Assembly: GCF_000227135.1 (NCBI RefSeq)
Contig: NC_018260.1
Coordinates: 116,818 to 180,817, forward strand
DNA from: Leishmania donovani
Taxonomy: Eukaryota > Euglenozoa > Kinetoplastea > Trypanosomatida > Trypanosomatidae
DNA: 64,000 nt
Reading direction: 5' to 3'
Positions 1 to 10,056 of this stretch are shown in pieces. The notes below the pieces were generated by a model. It saw only the letters and a program-made list of their open reading frames with translations, had not been told where the DNA came from and did no database searches. Position 1 is the stretch's first letter. Every line of letters starts with the position of its first letter. The position numbers and the translations under genes were made by a program.

Positions 1-449
1 GAAACTACAGGAGCGGGCCCTGGAGTTACGTGGCGACCGGCGGGAGCTGCAGTGCCATAAGGGTTGCGACCGTAGTCTCGACCGCCGCAGCAGCCCATAC
101 GGAGCGGTGAGCCCGTTGATGTCTGAGCCCCGCATGCCGTGGACGACATGAGGTTGAACGACGAAACCGTCATGTCAATGCCCACCCGCTGAGGGATGTG
201 ACGCGAGAGCCGATGCGGTGCGCTACGGCGGCCCTCCTCGTCCTCGTCGTCCCCCTTGTCATTGCGGTACGGTGTCGAGAGCGGCTCTGTAGGAAAGGCC
301 TCTCGCGACGCGCGGCGATGTTCGGTACGGGTGCTGCGGCGAGCCGATCGCCCCTCCGCCTTGAACAGCCTCGCCTCGCGCGAAAGCGCGGACGGCCGAC
401 CGCTACTTTCAGGTGACTCAGAGTTGCAATCAAGCGTCCACTGCTGCAT
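1..449 (-). CDS. Hypothetical protein, N-terminal part; runs off the left edge
   Basis: An open minus-strand frame runs from an ATG at 449 to the window edge, about 149 codons with no stop. The predicted N-terminus is hydrophilic and basic, has an acidic cluster (DKGDDEDEEG, about residues 66-75), and becomes Gly/Cys/Pro-rich towards the edge. The frame is also open upstream to a stop at 582-584. Three things support the start: a pyrimidine-rich tract on the minus strand (584-651) ends in an AG at 583-582, no other AG lies in that tract, and the ATG at 449 is the first ATG after it. This gives a 5' UTR of about 132 nt. I do not recognise the protein. It would be the most downstream gene of the unit seen here. 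Confidence 0.62.
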   Translation of the reverse strand, partial: MQQWTLDCNSESPESSGRPSALSREARLFKAEGRSARRSTRTEHRRASREAFPTEPLSTPYRNDKGDDEDEEGRRSAPHRLSRHIPQRVGIDMTVSSFNLMSSTACGAQTSTGSPLRMGCCGGRDYGRNPYGTAAPAGRHVTPGPAPVV

Positions 450-581
450 GGTCAGCGCGATTTCTTCTGCACGACTGTGGGTGTCTACGTCCGTCCAAAT
501 CCCGTTATGTGTCGGTGTAGACGGCAAACGCAGCAAGCCTGTCTCAATGCACTGGGAGCTGCGACGACCACGGAAGCGCAC

Positions 582-651
582 CTACACAATACAACACGAG
601 CACAAAGACGCGACGGATGGGGAAAGGAAGGTGCACGGAAAGAAAGCCCAA
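582..651 (-). promoter_or_regulatory. Predicted spliced-leader acceptor for the left-edge gene
   Basis: Read on the minus strand this is a C/T-rich stretch without AG, ending in TGTGTAG. The next AG upstream is near 652. The first ATG downstream is at 449, which opens the left-edge frame. Confidence 0.55.
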
Positions 652-2433
652 CTGCGGCGCAGCAGTGATGGTGACGCTCTCTTCGACTCTCTGTCTCGCG
701 ATAACCGTGGCACTGTCGAGTGGTTAGAGTAAGTAGTGTGCAAAAGTGGGAAGAAAGACCAACAGAAGAAGGTCAGCGGCGGCCAGACACAGGACGAGCA
801 CAAAAAGGAAAGGAAGCCTCCAGCGCAGATCTGCCCAATAGCGCCCACACGGGTAACTCTAAGGGAGCACGATGGGGTGTGCGCGTGTGCTCAACTGTGC
901 GGCGGGCGTTGGAGAGCAGCGATTCAACAGGATGGGGAGAGGCGGTCGAAGGGGTTTGCGTGGAGGAATTAAGAAGAAAGAACCAGGATGATCTAGTAAA
1001 GCCAGCGAGAAGCAAACACAAATGTAGTGAGGGTGAAGAAGAGAGAAAACACGTTCGCGTTCTAAGCAACGGCAGAATGTAAACATGTATATATGCACAC
1101 GCACAACGGTATGTGAGTGTATATGTGTGGGCGTGTGTGTGTGCGTATGCAAACGCGAACGTCTACGTGCTCAATGATGTAGCGGTTCCGTCTGGTCGTT
1201 TTGTGCGCGCGCCTCTCTCGCGCACTCTCCTCCGTCACACTCTGCGAGCCCCAAGGTGATATGATGAGCGGAGAGAAGCCGGATGCCGGTCCAAGTGCGT
1301 CGAGCAACACACGCAAACCACGTACACTGGAGGCAGCGCGAGAGAAGAGCAAGTGAAAGAGGAGGGACTGGGTGTGCACGCTTACTCCACCACACGCACA
1401 GTAGGCGGCACGAGGAGCACCAAAAACAAAAACGAGAGCCTGTCAGAGGTGGAGTTGGCAGGTGATGTTGAGGATGAAAGACCGACACTGAAAAGAATCT
1501 GAGTAGCTGTGGGCAAATCTCTGTGGAGCACCGACAAGACGGAGAGCAGCGCTGGGGTCCTGCGGCCGCGTGTGGGAGTATCTGCCGCGTCGTTTGTGTG
1601 CGTCTTTGCGTCTAGTTTCGCGTGCTTCGATTATGAGGGGGGACTTGATAGCGGCCGCCTTGTTTCTACTGCGTGCAGCGGTCAGCAGCGGAGAGAAGGG
1701 GAAGGGGAAGGGGAAGGGGGGGACGCAGACGGTCAGCAAGCGGTTCGCCGTCGTAGACAATGCGGAAGGCGAGATGGAAAGATGGTAAGCAAGGGTTTTC
1801 TTGTCAAAGAGAGGGAGAGACGAAAGAGGAGCATGCGCCGGGACAGCAACGCCCCTACTCGCCATCACCGCAAGCATGCACACATGCGGGTCCACGTGCG
1901 CATGTCGCCCCTGGGCAACGCCGGCGAGATGCGGCAAACGAGTTGTGCATGCTTGGCATTCAGAGACGCACTCGCAAGACGCTCGTGGGGTGTCCAGCGG
2001 TGAGTGCGTGTGTGCGGGAAAGCTTTGCTTTTCTGCCCTTTCTTTTTCGTCTCTTGCACGGTGTTGAGTGCACGGATTTGTGTGTGCACGTACTCGGGGG
2101 CAGCGGTGCGAGGTGTTTGGCGGTGGTGGTGGATCAAAGGGCAGCACCTTTCCTTTCCCAGACCTTACTTGAGGTCTCCGCAGACACGCACACAAATGTG
2201 TGCATATGTGTGCGTACGCGTAAAGATGTTTCCTCGCACCTTCGGGAGCTCTTGCACAAGACGCATCACTAGACAAAGACGGCAAGAGAAATTCCTCTCC
2301 TCCCTCAAGGAGGGCAGCCACTCAGGGCATGACATCGCGCCGCCTGCATCTCCGCCTTCCTTGCTAGGCGCTGAAGCGCACCGCGCCCGACATGGATACC
2401 CAGCCTCGAGCTCCACCACGGACATCGGCGCAG
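584..2433. other. Intergenic/UTR stretch, no gene recognised
   Basis: This stretch lies between the stop codon of the 437-residue protein at 2434 and the acceptor of the left-edge gene. Both strands contain overlapping ORFs, the longest a 292-codon minus frame ending at 1443. All are rich in short CA/TG, GAGA and poly-purine runs, and none has a domain or a consistent coding signal. It is most simply 3' UTR plus spacer. Confidence 0.6.
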
Positions 2434-3747
2434 CTACGCATGTATAGGCACCTCAACCGGATTGTACATGTCTGCTGGCTGAGCCGAGGAAAGGTAGAGA
2501 CCGAGATGCCGCACAACGTCATAAGCCAGGGTGCCCTCACCAAGCGCCTGGCGCAGGAACGGGAAGACTTTCCAGTAATAGTCTGGTGGAATGAAGAAGC
2601 CTAGGCGGTGAAGCAGAACCATGGCCGGTACGTCCCCCGTCAGCATGGCGACCATGCCAGGCTTCGCGGACTGGGTGATGATGTTCTTGGCCGGCCGCAC
2701 CGGCCGCGCGTCGCGGAAGGCAAAAAAGTAGATAAACTGCTCAAACTGCGTTCGACGCTTCTTCCAGTGCTTCGACAGGTCCGTGATGACGCGGGTTTTG
2801 TTGTCGCGGATGGCGTCGAACTTCAGCATGGCGTTGAGCGCCGCCCAGTCCTCGTGCGCCGTGACGGGCGGCAGCGGGAGGTGGTACCCCTCGCCACACA
2901 GGTACTCCTCGACGAGATGCACCACGCGAGGGCTCTGCTCCGCCAGCATGCGCAAGCGCAGGGAGCTTTGTTTCGCATCAAACACCAGCGCGAGCCGCAG
3001 CAGTGACTCCACAACCAACGCCGGCTGCATGAGAGCCGCTCCCAGCTTGGTCGACATAACGTAGCGGCTTGTTCGCTGAAGGATGTGCTGTATCGCAGTG
3101 CAGGAATTGAGCTCACCCTGAGCGCATATAGGGCAGGTGTACAGGCGCGCTTGCGCCTCGTCGTCGAGGTCCTCGGTGCGGGCGACGCTGGTGGGCGGCG
3201 ATGAAGCAGGTCGGCTTGCATGCGATCGATGCTCGACAAGCCGCATCGCAGCGTCCACGTTAACGTATTCCATCGCACATGGCAGTCCAAGTAGCGGCGC
3301 AAGGCTCTCCGGAATCTTCAGGAACGGCGGATGATCCACGACGCGGCCTCGCATGACTTGCTCAATGGCCGCAGGGCGTAAGGACAAGAGCTGCTGCTTC
3401 GAGTAGCGGATCATCGCGGCTCCTTGGTTGGGCGGCGGCGGTGATATCTCTATCGGCACCGCCGCGTTCGCCGACGGCGGAGAATTCGATGAGCATAGGG
3501 CGAGCGCCGGGGAGATGGCTGAGGAGGTGGTTGCAGACGGCTTCGGATGGTGGATTGCGTTGTCCCTTGAGCGGCGCAGCCGCTCTGCTGCGGTCATCGG
3601 GGTCGCGGTCACTGGACTGGCTTGACAGCAGCTCACTCCTGGAGTCTTAGAGGACAAAGGTGGGGTTACAGGCGGTGCGGGCTTTCGCCGTGCCAGCGCG
3701 TTGGCAATCACCGCTGACGGCACATACGCAGTAGCGCTCGGATTCAT
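2434..3747 (-). CDS. Conserved-looking hypothetical protein, 437 aa
   Basis: The frame has a Ser/Pro/Ala-rich N-terminus of about 120 residues that looks disordered. A compact globular part follows. It contains one CxxC pair (CPIC, in the middle) that could bind zinc but lacks a second obvious pair. The aromatic-rich C-terminal third includes HWKKRRTQFEQFIYFFAF and a segment with FIPPDYYWKVFPFLRQAL. I do not recognise a family. The frame can be extended 7 codons to a GTG, but the first ATG is at 3747. A T-rich run ending in TTTTTTGCAG lies about 25 nt upstream on the minus strand and is a plausible trans-splice acceptor. Composition and the clear switch from disordered to folded sequence argue that this is a real gene. 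Confidence 0.75.
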   Translation of the reverse strand: MNPSATAYVPSAVIANALARRKPAPPVTPPLSSKTPGVSCCQASPVTATPMTAAERLRRSRDNAIHHPKPSATTSSAISPALALCSSNSPPSANAAVPIEISPPPPNQGAAMIRYSKQQLLSLRPAAIEQVMRGRVVDHPPFLKIPESLAPLLGLPCAMEYVNVDAAMRLVEHRSHASRPASSPPTSVARTEDLDDEAQARLYTCPICAQGELNSCTAIQHILQRTSRYVMSTKLGAALMQPALVVESLLRLALVFDAKQSSLRLRMLAEQSPRVVHLVEEYLCGEGYHLPLPPVTAHEDWAALNAMLKFDAIRDNKTRVITDLSKHWKKRRTQFEQFIYFFAFRDARPVRPAKNIITQSAKPGMVAMLTGDVPAMVLLHRLGFFIPPDYYWKVFPFLRQALGEGTLAYDVVRHLGLYLSSAQPADMYNPVEVPIHA

Positions 3748-5224
3748 CTGCGGAGGCTGCACGCGCACGTCACTGCAAAAAACGTTGAATTTCGCTGATC
3801 AGCGTATGCCAGGACATACAAGTACTCTAGCAACAGCACGTACATGCGCCAGCTGCCTAGCTGCGTGCACTGGAGTGAAGGGACCAGGCAGCGCGACTAC
3901 CAACAGGGAAGACGATGATGCGGAAGGGGGAGAAGGTGCACAGCAAAAAGAAAGTGAAAGAGGGAGAGCCGCATCTGCGCGCAGGCTTGGAGAGGGGAAA
4001 GAGGGGAGGGTCGACGGCAGCCAAGTGGTGCAGACAGGTTTCCGAGTGAAAAACTGCTGTCACTTCGTTCATCCGCTCCGCTTCCGAGGGCAGCATCCCA
4101 CGCAGGGGGGAGAGCCAGCTTGAGTTGGCGACAGCACACGCGTCAATACGATGCGCACACACAAATGAAAATTCGCTTTCCTTCCCAGCGTGTGCCCGCC
4201 CTCTGCCGTCCAGCACGAGCTCCAGCGCCACCCCACCCCGGCATGCCGCAGGCCCCATCCCGCCCTGCGAAGCAGCGGTGCGCGCACGCGGTACAGCAAT
4301 GCGTCGGCCCAGTCATCTCAGCACCGCCTCCGCCTCAAGCCCCGACCACCACCACCACCGCCGCATNNNNNNNNNNNNNNNNNNNNNNNNNNNNNNNNNN
4401 NNNNNNNNNNNNNNNNNNNNNNNNNNNNNNNNNNNNNNNNNNNNNNNNNNNNNNNNNNNNNNNNNNNNNNNNNNNNNNNNNNNNNNNNNNNNNNNNNNNN
4501 NNNNNNNNNNNNNNNNNNNNNNNNNNNNNNNNNNNNNNNNNNNNNNNNNNNNNNNNNNNNNNNNNNNNNNNNNNNNNNNNNNNNNNNNNNNNNNNNNNNN
4601 NNNNNNNNNNNNNNNNNNNNNNNNNNNNNNNNNNNNNNNNNNNNNNNNNNNNNNNNNNNNNNNNNNNNNNNNNNNNNNNNNNNNNNNNNNNNNNNNNNNN
4701 NNCACCCAGAGAGAGTCGGCGTGTGTACTGGGCCCTGAGCTGCCACGCACCGAGAGGCGTGCCCACACACACACACACACTCACCATGAGGGCCACGCGC
4801 ACAAGCAACAACGTCATGAAGACAAACGCGAAAGCGTGTAAAACTCTGCGAATTCGCGCACACACATTCACGCACTCGCGTGCGCAACCACTTCGCGCGT
4901 GGGTGGAGTATTGACGACGATGCCTGCATGTCTACCGGTGCGCGGGCACTTCCACACGCTATACGTGGTAAAATCAACCAATAAAACAGAAAAGCGAAAT
5001 GGCAAGAAAATCGAGTGGGCCGTCTAAGGCGAAATACCGGCAGAAGCCTAGAAAGAGGAGAGGGAGAGGGAGGCAGGGGGATTTCTCGCCTGCGCTGCAC
5101 ACTCGTTCGAGAAGATAAACAACAGCAAACTCGGACGTGACATCTTGGCACACACGTCGGTTTCAGTGCTGCTCGTCCCTCGTCCTCCAACTCACGGGCC
5201 CCGCCCCTACAGCTATCCGCAGTT
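3748..5224. other. Intergenic region holding repeat copy A1
   Basis: No gene is supported here. It holds the family A repeat at 4186-4760 with its 336-N gap (4367-4702). Purine-rich sequence at 5050-5075 and around 3905-4015 reads as pyrimidine tracts on the minus strand and probably serves processing of the gene starting at 3747. Confidence 0.6.
4186..4760 (-). repeat. Family A retroposon-like repeat, copy A1
   Basis: The left part (4186-4366) and right part (4703-4760) match the other family A copies with only a few substitutions. The interior is 336 N. The same interior measured in copy A2, with its 99 N and 17-base duplicated overlap removed, is 337 bases, so the gap is simply the element's middle. 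On the minus strand the left end is followed by A-rich sequence (GGGAAGGAAAG), like a decayed poly-A tail, so the element points the same way as the genes. It starts about 465 bp downstream of the stop codon at 5225. Confidence 0.7.
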
Positions 5225-6331
5225 TCACTCGTGCACGTGTGGCGGGGTGACCGTGTCTGGCAAAAAAGCACGCTTCTTCACCCATGGAGGGCGAAACGTG
5301 TACAGGACGTGCCCGTCGTCGGTCAGCACGTCCCAGCCTTCCTCCACCTTCGAGAGGCTGAACTCGCGAACGGCGTCGTTGTACTTGAGGCAAGCGTTCA
5401 TGTACTGCAGTAGCTCCGTCGCCTGCTTCTTCGAGAGTTTCTCAAGAGAAAAGTACACTGCGATGAGGTCCTCGGCGGTGGACACCACCACCGGCGCCGC
5501 CACCCACCAGTCGGGGGCGATGGAGCGATAAAGCATCTTGACACAGTCGCCCAGCATGAAGCGAGTAGGCACGTCCAGTCCGCCGCTTCCTGAGGGCACA
5601 AATGGCTTGCCGAGGCGCTTGCTTTCACTCAGGAATCGCTCCTGGCGGCGAGCCTCAGCCGCTGCCTCGTAGGGGTCGCTTGGGGTGGGCCCCCCAGCGC
5701 AGGACTTTGCGAGTGATCGGTACTGCTGCCTCTGCGGTCGACTACGAAGCTGCGGTGCACTAATCGGCAACGCGGCCTGTGGCGGTGATGCAGCATCAGC
5801 ACCAACAGAGGATGCCGAGGGAGAGGCGGTGCGTCGTGCCGATGAGGCGCGAGCGACAGAGTCGTGCATAGGGGTGCAAGCGCCGAGGGCACCGTTGTGG
5901 CTGCGGTGCCGCGGCGCGTAGATCTCCTCCAGCTCCGTGCTTGCACGCGGAACGCAGCGGTTGGCACTGCCAAGGCGGCTCGCCGTTTGCCCACCAGAGC
6001 CGCTTTTGGCCAACGTGCTGCGGCTGCGTTGCAGGACTCTCTGCAGCGATCGCAGGCTCCGCGGCGACATCTGCTGCTGGTGTGGATTCGCGCGCCTCGT
6101 CTTCGCCGAGGGGTTAACTGTCAGCTGAGGCAAGGTCGACGTGACTGCGAGGGCGTCGTAAGGCACCGCTAAACCGCTTGTCTGCGAGAGCGTCAGGAAG
6201 TGCTGCTCCCTGCGCTTCTGCAGCTCTACCTGCAGTGCGTGGTAGCGTGTGAGCAAGTCATGGGGAACGTATTCGCTGTCGTAGTAGTCCTTCATTGTAG
6301 CATATCCAGGCGCATCGCGAAGGGCGCTCAT
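5225..6331 (-). CDS. Hypothetical protein, 368 aa
   Basis: The N-terminal 60 residues look helical (MKDYYDSEYVPHDLL, then a Q/K/R-rich stretch). A long low-complexity middle rich in Ser, Arg, Ala and Pro (about 75-225) follows. The C-terminal 130 residues form a compact part with a hydrophobic core, ending in TFRPPWVKKRAFLPDTV. That C-terminal part (from about GLDVPTRFMLGDC) is the likely functional domain, but I cannot name it. The start is an ATG at 6329-6331. There is no signal peptide or membrane segment. The disordered-plus-small-domain layout is common in flagellar or cytoskeletal proteins of these parasites, but that is only a loose analogy. Confidence 0.78.
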   Translation of the reverse strand: MSALRDAPGYATMKDYYDSEYVPHDLLTRYHALQVELQKRREQHFLTLSQTSGLAVPYDALAVTSTLPQLTVNPSAKTRRANPHQQQMSPRSLRSLQRVLQRSRSTLAKSGSGGQTASRLGSANRCVPRASTELEEIYAPRHRSHNGALGACTPMHDSVARASSARRTASPSASSVGADAASPPQAALPISAPQLRSRPQRQQYRSLAKSCAGGPTPSDPYEAAAEARRQERFLSESKRLGKPFVPSGSGGLDVPTRFMLGDCVKMLYRSIAPDWWVAAPVVVSTAEDLIAVYFSLEKLSKKQATELLQYMNACLKYNDAVREFSLSKVEEGWDVLTDDGHVLYTFRPPWVKKRAFLPDTVTPPHVHE

Positions 6332-7261
6332 GGTGGACGAGTAAAAGGCAAAGAGCTGATGCGATGCCGCTATGCAACGAGGGCAGCATTCACGGCAGAA
6401 TGCGCAGACAGAAAAGGCTCCGAGTGATGAGCCGTTCGTTTCGTACGCGACCTCCTGCCCAGCGTCAGGCCGTGGGCATGTGTGTGTGTGTGTGCTTGGA
6501 GAGGGGGCAGGGGCAAAGAAGGAAAGGGTAGCCGAATGCGGAGAAACGAGACTGGCAGAAGATGCGGCGCCGCACGCGGAGCTCTTTGTCGCTCACGCAG
6601 CTGCTAGCATCGATATTCCATCATCCATTTTTGCCGCACTCTCACCTGGGGGGGGGGGGTCTGTTCCCACTCTTCCGCACGTTTGTTTGAGAGCGTTTGT
6701 GCAAGCGTCGAGCTAGAAGCGTACACGGAGGCCAGCGTGACATCCCATTAGGTGCGCCGGTGCACCCGGGACTGTGGACGCGGAGGTGTGTGTGTGTGTG
6801 CCCACCGAAAAGCCGAAATAGCGAGAGTACGAGCCAAGAAGCGAAACGTACACCCAGAGGCAAGAAGTAAAGCTGAAAGATCACGCACACGCGCACTGAA
6901 GAGGCCGAAGACAGGGGGGAGTTTATCGCGGCGTTCCCAAGTGATACACACACCCCTGCCATACACGGATACGTGCAGAGAGGGCAGAAGCAGAAAACCT
7001 TCCGGCACTTTCCTCCCGCAAAGTGCGGCAGCGGCGGGAGAGATGGGGAGGGGAGTTCCCGTGTATTCGATGGATGTCCATCGCCGCGGGTTGCTACCCT
7101 CCTCTCCACCCACTTTCCCTGCGGCGATCGCCTCCTCCCTCTTAGCAGCAATGACCGTTGATCAGCAGTCACCCAAGAGAGAAAAAAAGGGGCAGAGTCA
7201 CGTAAAATGAGCAAGCCACTGCCGCAACACACAACATCAGAGAGAGAAGACGCACTGCTGT
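6332..7261. other. Intergenic/UTR stretch
   Basis: No gene is supported. It contains a 12-base G run at 6648-6659 (C run on the transcribed strand), short TG runs (6480-6495, 6787-6800) and purine-rich sequence. Confidence 0.6.
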
Positions 7262-8482
7262 CTACTCGCGGATCTCACTGTCAGCCCTGTTAAAAGCGTC
7301 ACGAGATGCCTTAGCTGCACCGGTGAGCGGCTTGGCCGACAGGAGCGCCTCCCGCTCCATCGAGAAGGCGGTCGCGAAGCGCACAAAATACTCAAACATG
7401 TCGGAGAAGGTGTGCCCCTCGCGTGCCTCGATGTCGTTGTGCCCACAGCCCGCAAACCACCTGTGAAAGGCCCCGATGCTGACGTTGGCAGCGGTCACGT
7501 CGAGACGCTCCTCCGCCACCCGCCGCACCGCCTCGGGCAGGCCATCGTAGGCGCGGCGATAGAGATCGAACACACTGGCTTTCTCTCCATCAGGGGGTGG
7601 CTGGGCAGTGGCGAGCGCCTCGTCAGCAACGCTGATAGCCGCGGATGCCTTCGTAGTGTTTGTTGGCCCTGTTGAGGCAGCACCCAGCTTACTTGAGCGT
7701 TTCGCCTGCTTTGCCCGCGCCCCCTCACGCTTCTTCAAGAGTCGTTGCAACGCGCTGTTGCGGCGCGCTACGATGTCCTCGAGTAACTCGCTCGAGCAAT
7801 GGTGTGGGACGACGTTGTCGCGGGTTCCGTGCATCATCAGCACCGGGCACTCCATGATGTGCTCGATGCGGCGGTAGTTAGGAAACAAGTCAACGCAACA
7901 GCAGAAGTGCGGAAGGCAACAAGACGAGACGACGCGGAGGCAGGAGGTAAAGGTCGATATAAGCACTAAGCCCCCCACCTTCTTGTGATGCTTCTCAGCG
8001 AGGTAGCACGCCGGCCCACCCCCGACGGAGCGGCCAACGATAATAATGCGGTGAGCAGGGTAGCCGAGGGAGAGGAGGTGGGCGTACATGTGATCGGCGT
8101 CGCTGTAGACGCTCTTCTCCGTCACCTCCGCCGGCGTCGCAGCGTCGGGAAAGCCAGAAAAACCGTAGCCGCAGTAGTCGTACACCACCACCGCCACTCC
8201 AAAGACGCAGGCCATGGACTGCGCGTAGCTGAAGGCGCCGCCGAGGTCCTCGGCGTTGCCGTGGTGGAAGAGCAGGACCATGGAGGAGCGCACGACCCGT
8301 TCGAGGTTGTCCTTGGTCACGAGATCGCCTTTTGAATCAAAGTGGAAGTACGAAATTCTCTCGCCGCTCTTCTTGCTCGTAAAGCTCATGTGCCGCTTGC
8401 GCTGCAGCAGCTGCACCCGCTGCAGACTGTTCGGGTCCCGTGGGGGCGCAAAGACGATGCTGTTCACGAGCGACTGCAGCAT
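7262..8482 (-). CDS. ABHD17-like alpha/beta-hydrolase (serine hydrolase), 406 aa
   Basis: This is an alpha/beta-hydrolase fold with the layout of the ABHD17/ABHD13 (clan SC, S9-like) group. It has an oxyanion HGN motif (about residues 74-76), nucleophile elbow GRSVGG with Ser152, acid MHGTRD with Asp222, and catalytic His348 in a GHND motif. Animal ABHD17 enzymes remove palmitate from membrane proteins; the substrate here is unknown. The predicted protein carries an insertion of roughly 115 basic/Ala-rich residues between the Asp and the His. The Cys-rich stretch near 177-196 (SSCCLPHFCCC) could be acylated. The frame is open upstream to a TTG at 8827 and would add a hydrophobic leader. That leader is the translation of the pyrimidine tract, because the only AG between 8483 and 8686 is at 8516-8515, so ATG 8482 is chosen. 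Confidence 0.9.
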   Translation of the reverse strand: MLQSLVNSIVFAPPRDPNSLQRVQLLQRKRHMSFTSKKSGERISYFHFDSKGDLVTKDNLERVVRSSMVLLFHHGNAEDLGGAFSYAQSMACVFGVAVVVYDYCGYGFSGFPDAATPAEVTEKSVYSDADHMYAHLLSLGYPAHRIIIVGRSVGGGPACYLAEKHHKKVGGLVLISTFTSCLRVVSSCCLPHFCCCVDLFPNYRRIEHIMECPVLMMHGTRDNVVPHHCSSELLEDIVARRNSALQRLLKKREGARAKQAKRSSKLGAASTGPTNTTKASAAISVADEALATAQPPPDGEKASVFDLYRRAYDGLPEAVRRVAEERLDVTAANVSIGAFHRWFAGCGHNDIEAREGHTFSDMFEYFVRFATAFSMEREALLSAKPLTGAAKASRDAFNRADSEIRE

Positions 8483-8514
8483 CGTGAATGGAAGAAGTGA
8501 GAAGACACCGTAGG

Positions 8515-8686
8515 CTAGAGAGTCCGAGAGGGGGCGGGCGGGGGGAGGTGGAGGGACGGCCGGCACCGCAAGAGCGTGGAGAAGAAGTAGGAACGCGGAG
8601 ACGAAAAGGAGCGGGCACATGCAACAGAAAAAAAGAAAACGGTAGACGCCGATGACAGGGAAGGTGCGAACGTCGAGGCGGACGCA
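8515..8686 (-). promoter_or_regulatory. Predicted trans-splice acceptor of the ABHD17-like gene
   Basis: A 170-nt AG-free, C/T-rich tract on the minus strand ends in CTCTCTAG at 8516-8515, 32 nt before the ATG at 8482. An upstream in-frame ATG (8620) lies inside this tract and would be lost from the mature mRNA. Confidence 0.6.
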
Positions 8687-10056
8687 CTGAGGCAAGCTGA
8701 CGCACAATGGCACCTGGCTGCCCTGTAGCGGAACAGCCCAGCACCAGTGGAGGACGAAGCGACGGCAGCTAGCGAGCGACAGCACACTCGAATGGCAGCA
8801 GGCGACAAACAAGGCGTAAAACAGCAATGAGCCGAAGGAAGGGAGGTGTGCGTGTAGATGAGAAAGGTGGTAGGGAAAGGGGGGGAGGCGGTGGGTGTGT
8901 CGCTCGCTCGCTCTCTTTCCGTGCCCATGCGATGCGTGCGTGTGGCGGGCAGTGTTGGTGTGTGAGAAGTTAGCACGAGAAAAGCCAGAAAAAGAGACAC
9001 ATCAGCGCGCCTCTCTTCCAACGACGAGGAGAGCACCGCGGAGCTCGTGCACACACACTCATACACACCAGGAAAAGTTTCCAGTTGCACACGGGAGGGG
9101 ATGTGAGGGAGACGGAGAGAGGTGGCGGCGTTTTAGCCAAGCAGGGATGTACGTGGGACAAGTGCACATCAAGAGGGAGAGACACACGGCCCATAGAGAA
9201 CGAGAGGGGCGAGGCCGCAGATGCCTCTCTGTAAGCACACATCCGCATGATCGCGCGGCCACCCACGCATATACGCGTTCGGCCAACACTGCACACGACT
9301 GCCACTACGGTGGAAAGGCCCGGCCAGGCAGTAGCACTCGCATGCGAGAGAGAGAGAGGGGGGGGGAGACCATCTTTTCGAGAAGGACTCACAGCGATCA
9401 TCATCGCATCACACACGAGGGGCGGTGCGGAATACGAGCACTTCGTCACCACGAATCCTATTCTCGCATTTGAAATTGCTTCGCCGCCACAACCGCCAGC
9501 TTTACGGGATACAAACAAGGATAGCGAGAAGATAACGCACTTGCAATGCACGAGAGCAAAGAACGACAAACACGTCTGACGCCGACGCGTTGATCGACGA
9601 TGCGCGCACGAGTCGTCGAAGGGCCAACTGCTGCTTGAGGAAGAAAAGGCGGTAGCAAGGGATTGCGCCGCCTCCGCGATCGTGATGGGCGTAGGGGGAG
9701 GACACCAAGCATGTGTGTGTGCGTGTGTTGCCTGGAGAGAGACAAGTAGCGTCCCTTCTTCCTCCTCGCCTCCGACTGAAATCGATAAAGGGAAAGGGGC
9801 TTCGTAGTCTTCGTATACTTAGAAACAAGAGTAGGCCCTGTCTATGCATGATCCTCTATGCGTCTCTGCGTTCGCAAGAAAACATAAGGAAAACGTGCGT
9901 GTGTGCGTCCACCACCGCTGAGAACCCCTCCCCCTTCTCAGCCCTTCCTCTACGCAGAAAAGTGCATGCAGTCCCACGATTGAGCATGGAAGGAGAGAGA
10001 GGAGGAGGAGACAAGGCAATTGCACGTACCATCGAAGTGCGCCCGTCAATAGCCGA
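8687..10056. other. Intergenic/UTR stretch
   Basis: No gene is supported. The stretch has GA-rich patches (8815-8890, 9350-9365) and scattered CA runs. The small ORFs on both strands are low-complexity and overlap one another. Confidence 0.55.

Noticed and set aside
1443..2321. A 292-codon minus-strand frame in the left intergenic region
   Set aside because: Composition is dominated by CA/TG and purine runs, overlapping frames on both strands are equally long, and there is no folded-looking part or acceptor-ATG pairing.
4120..4914. Long plus-strand frames spanning N runs (also at 29783-30862 and 57225-58304)
   Set aside because: They are open only because N is read through; the sequenced parts are the Pro/Ala-rich antisense of family A repeats.
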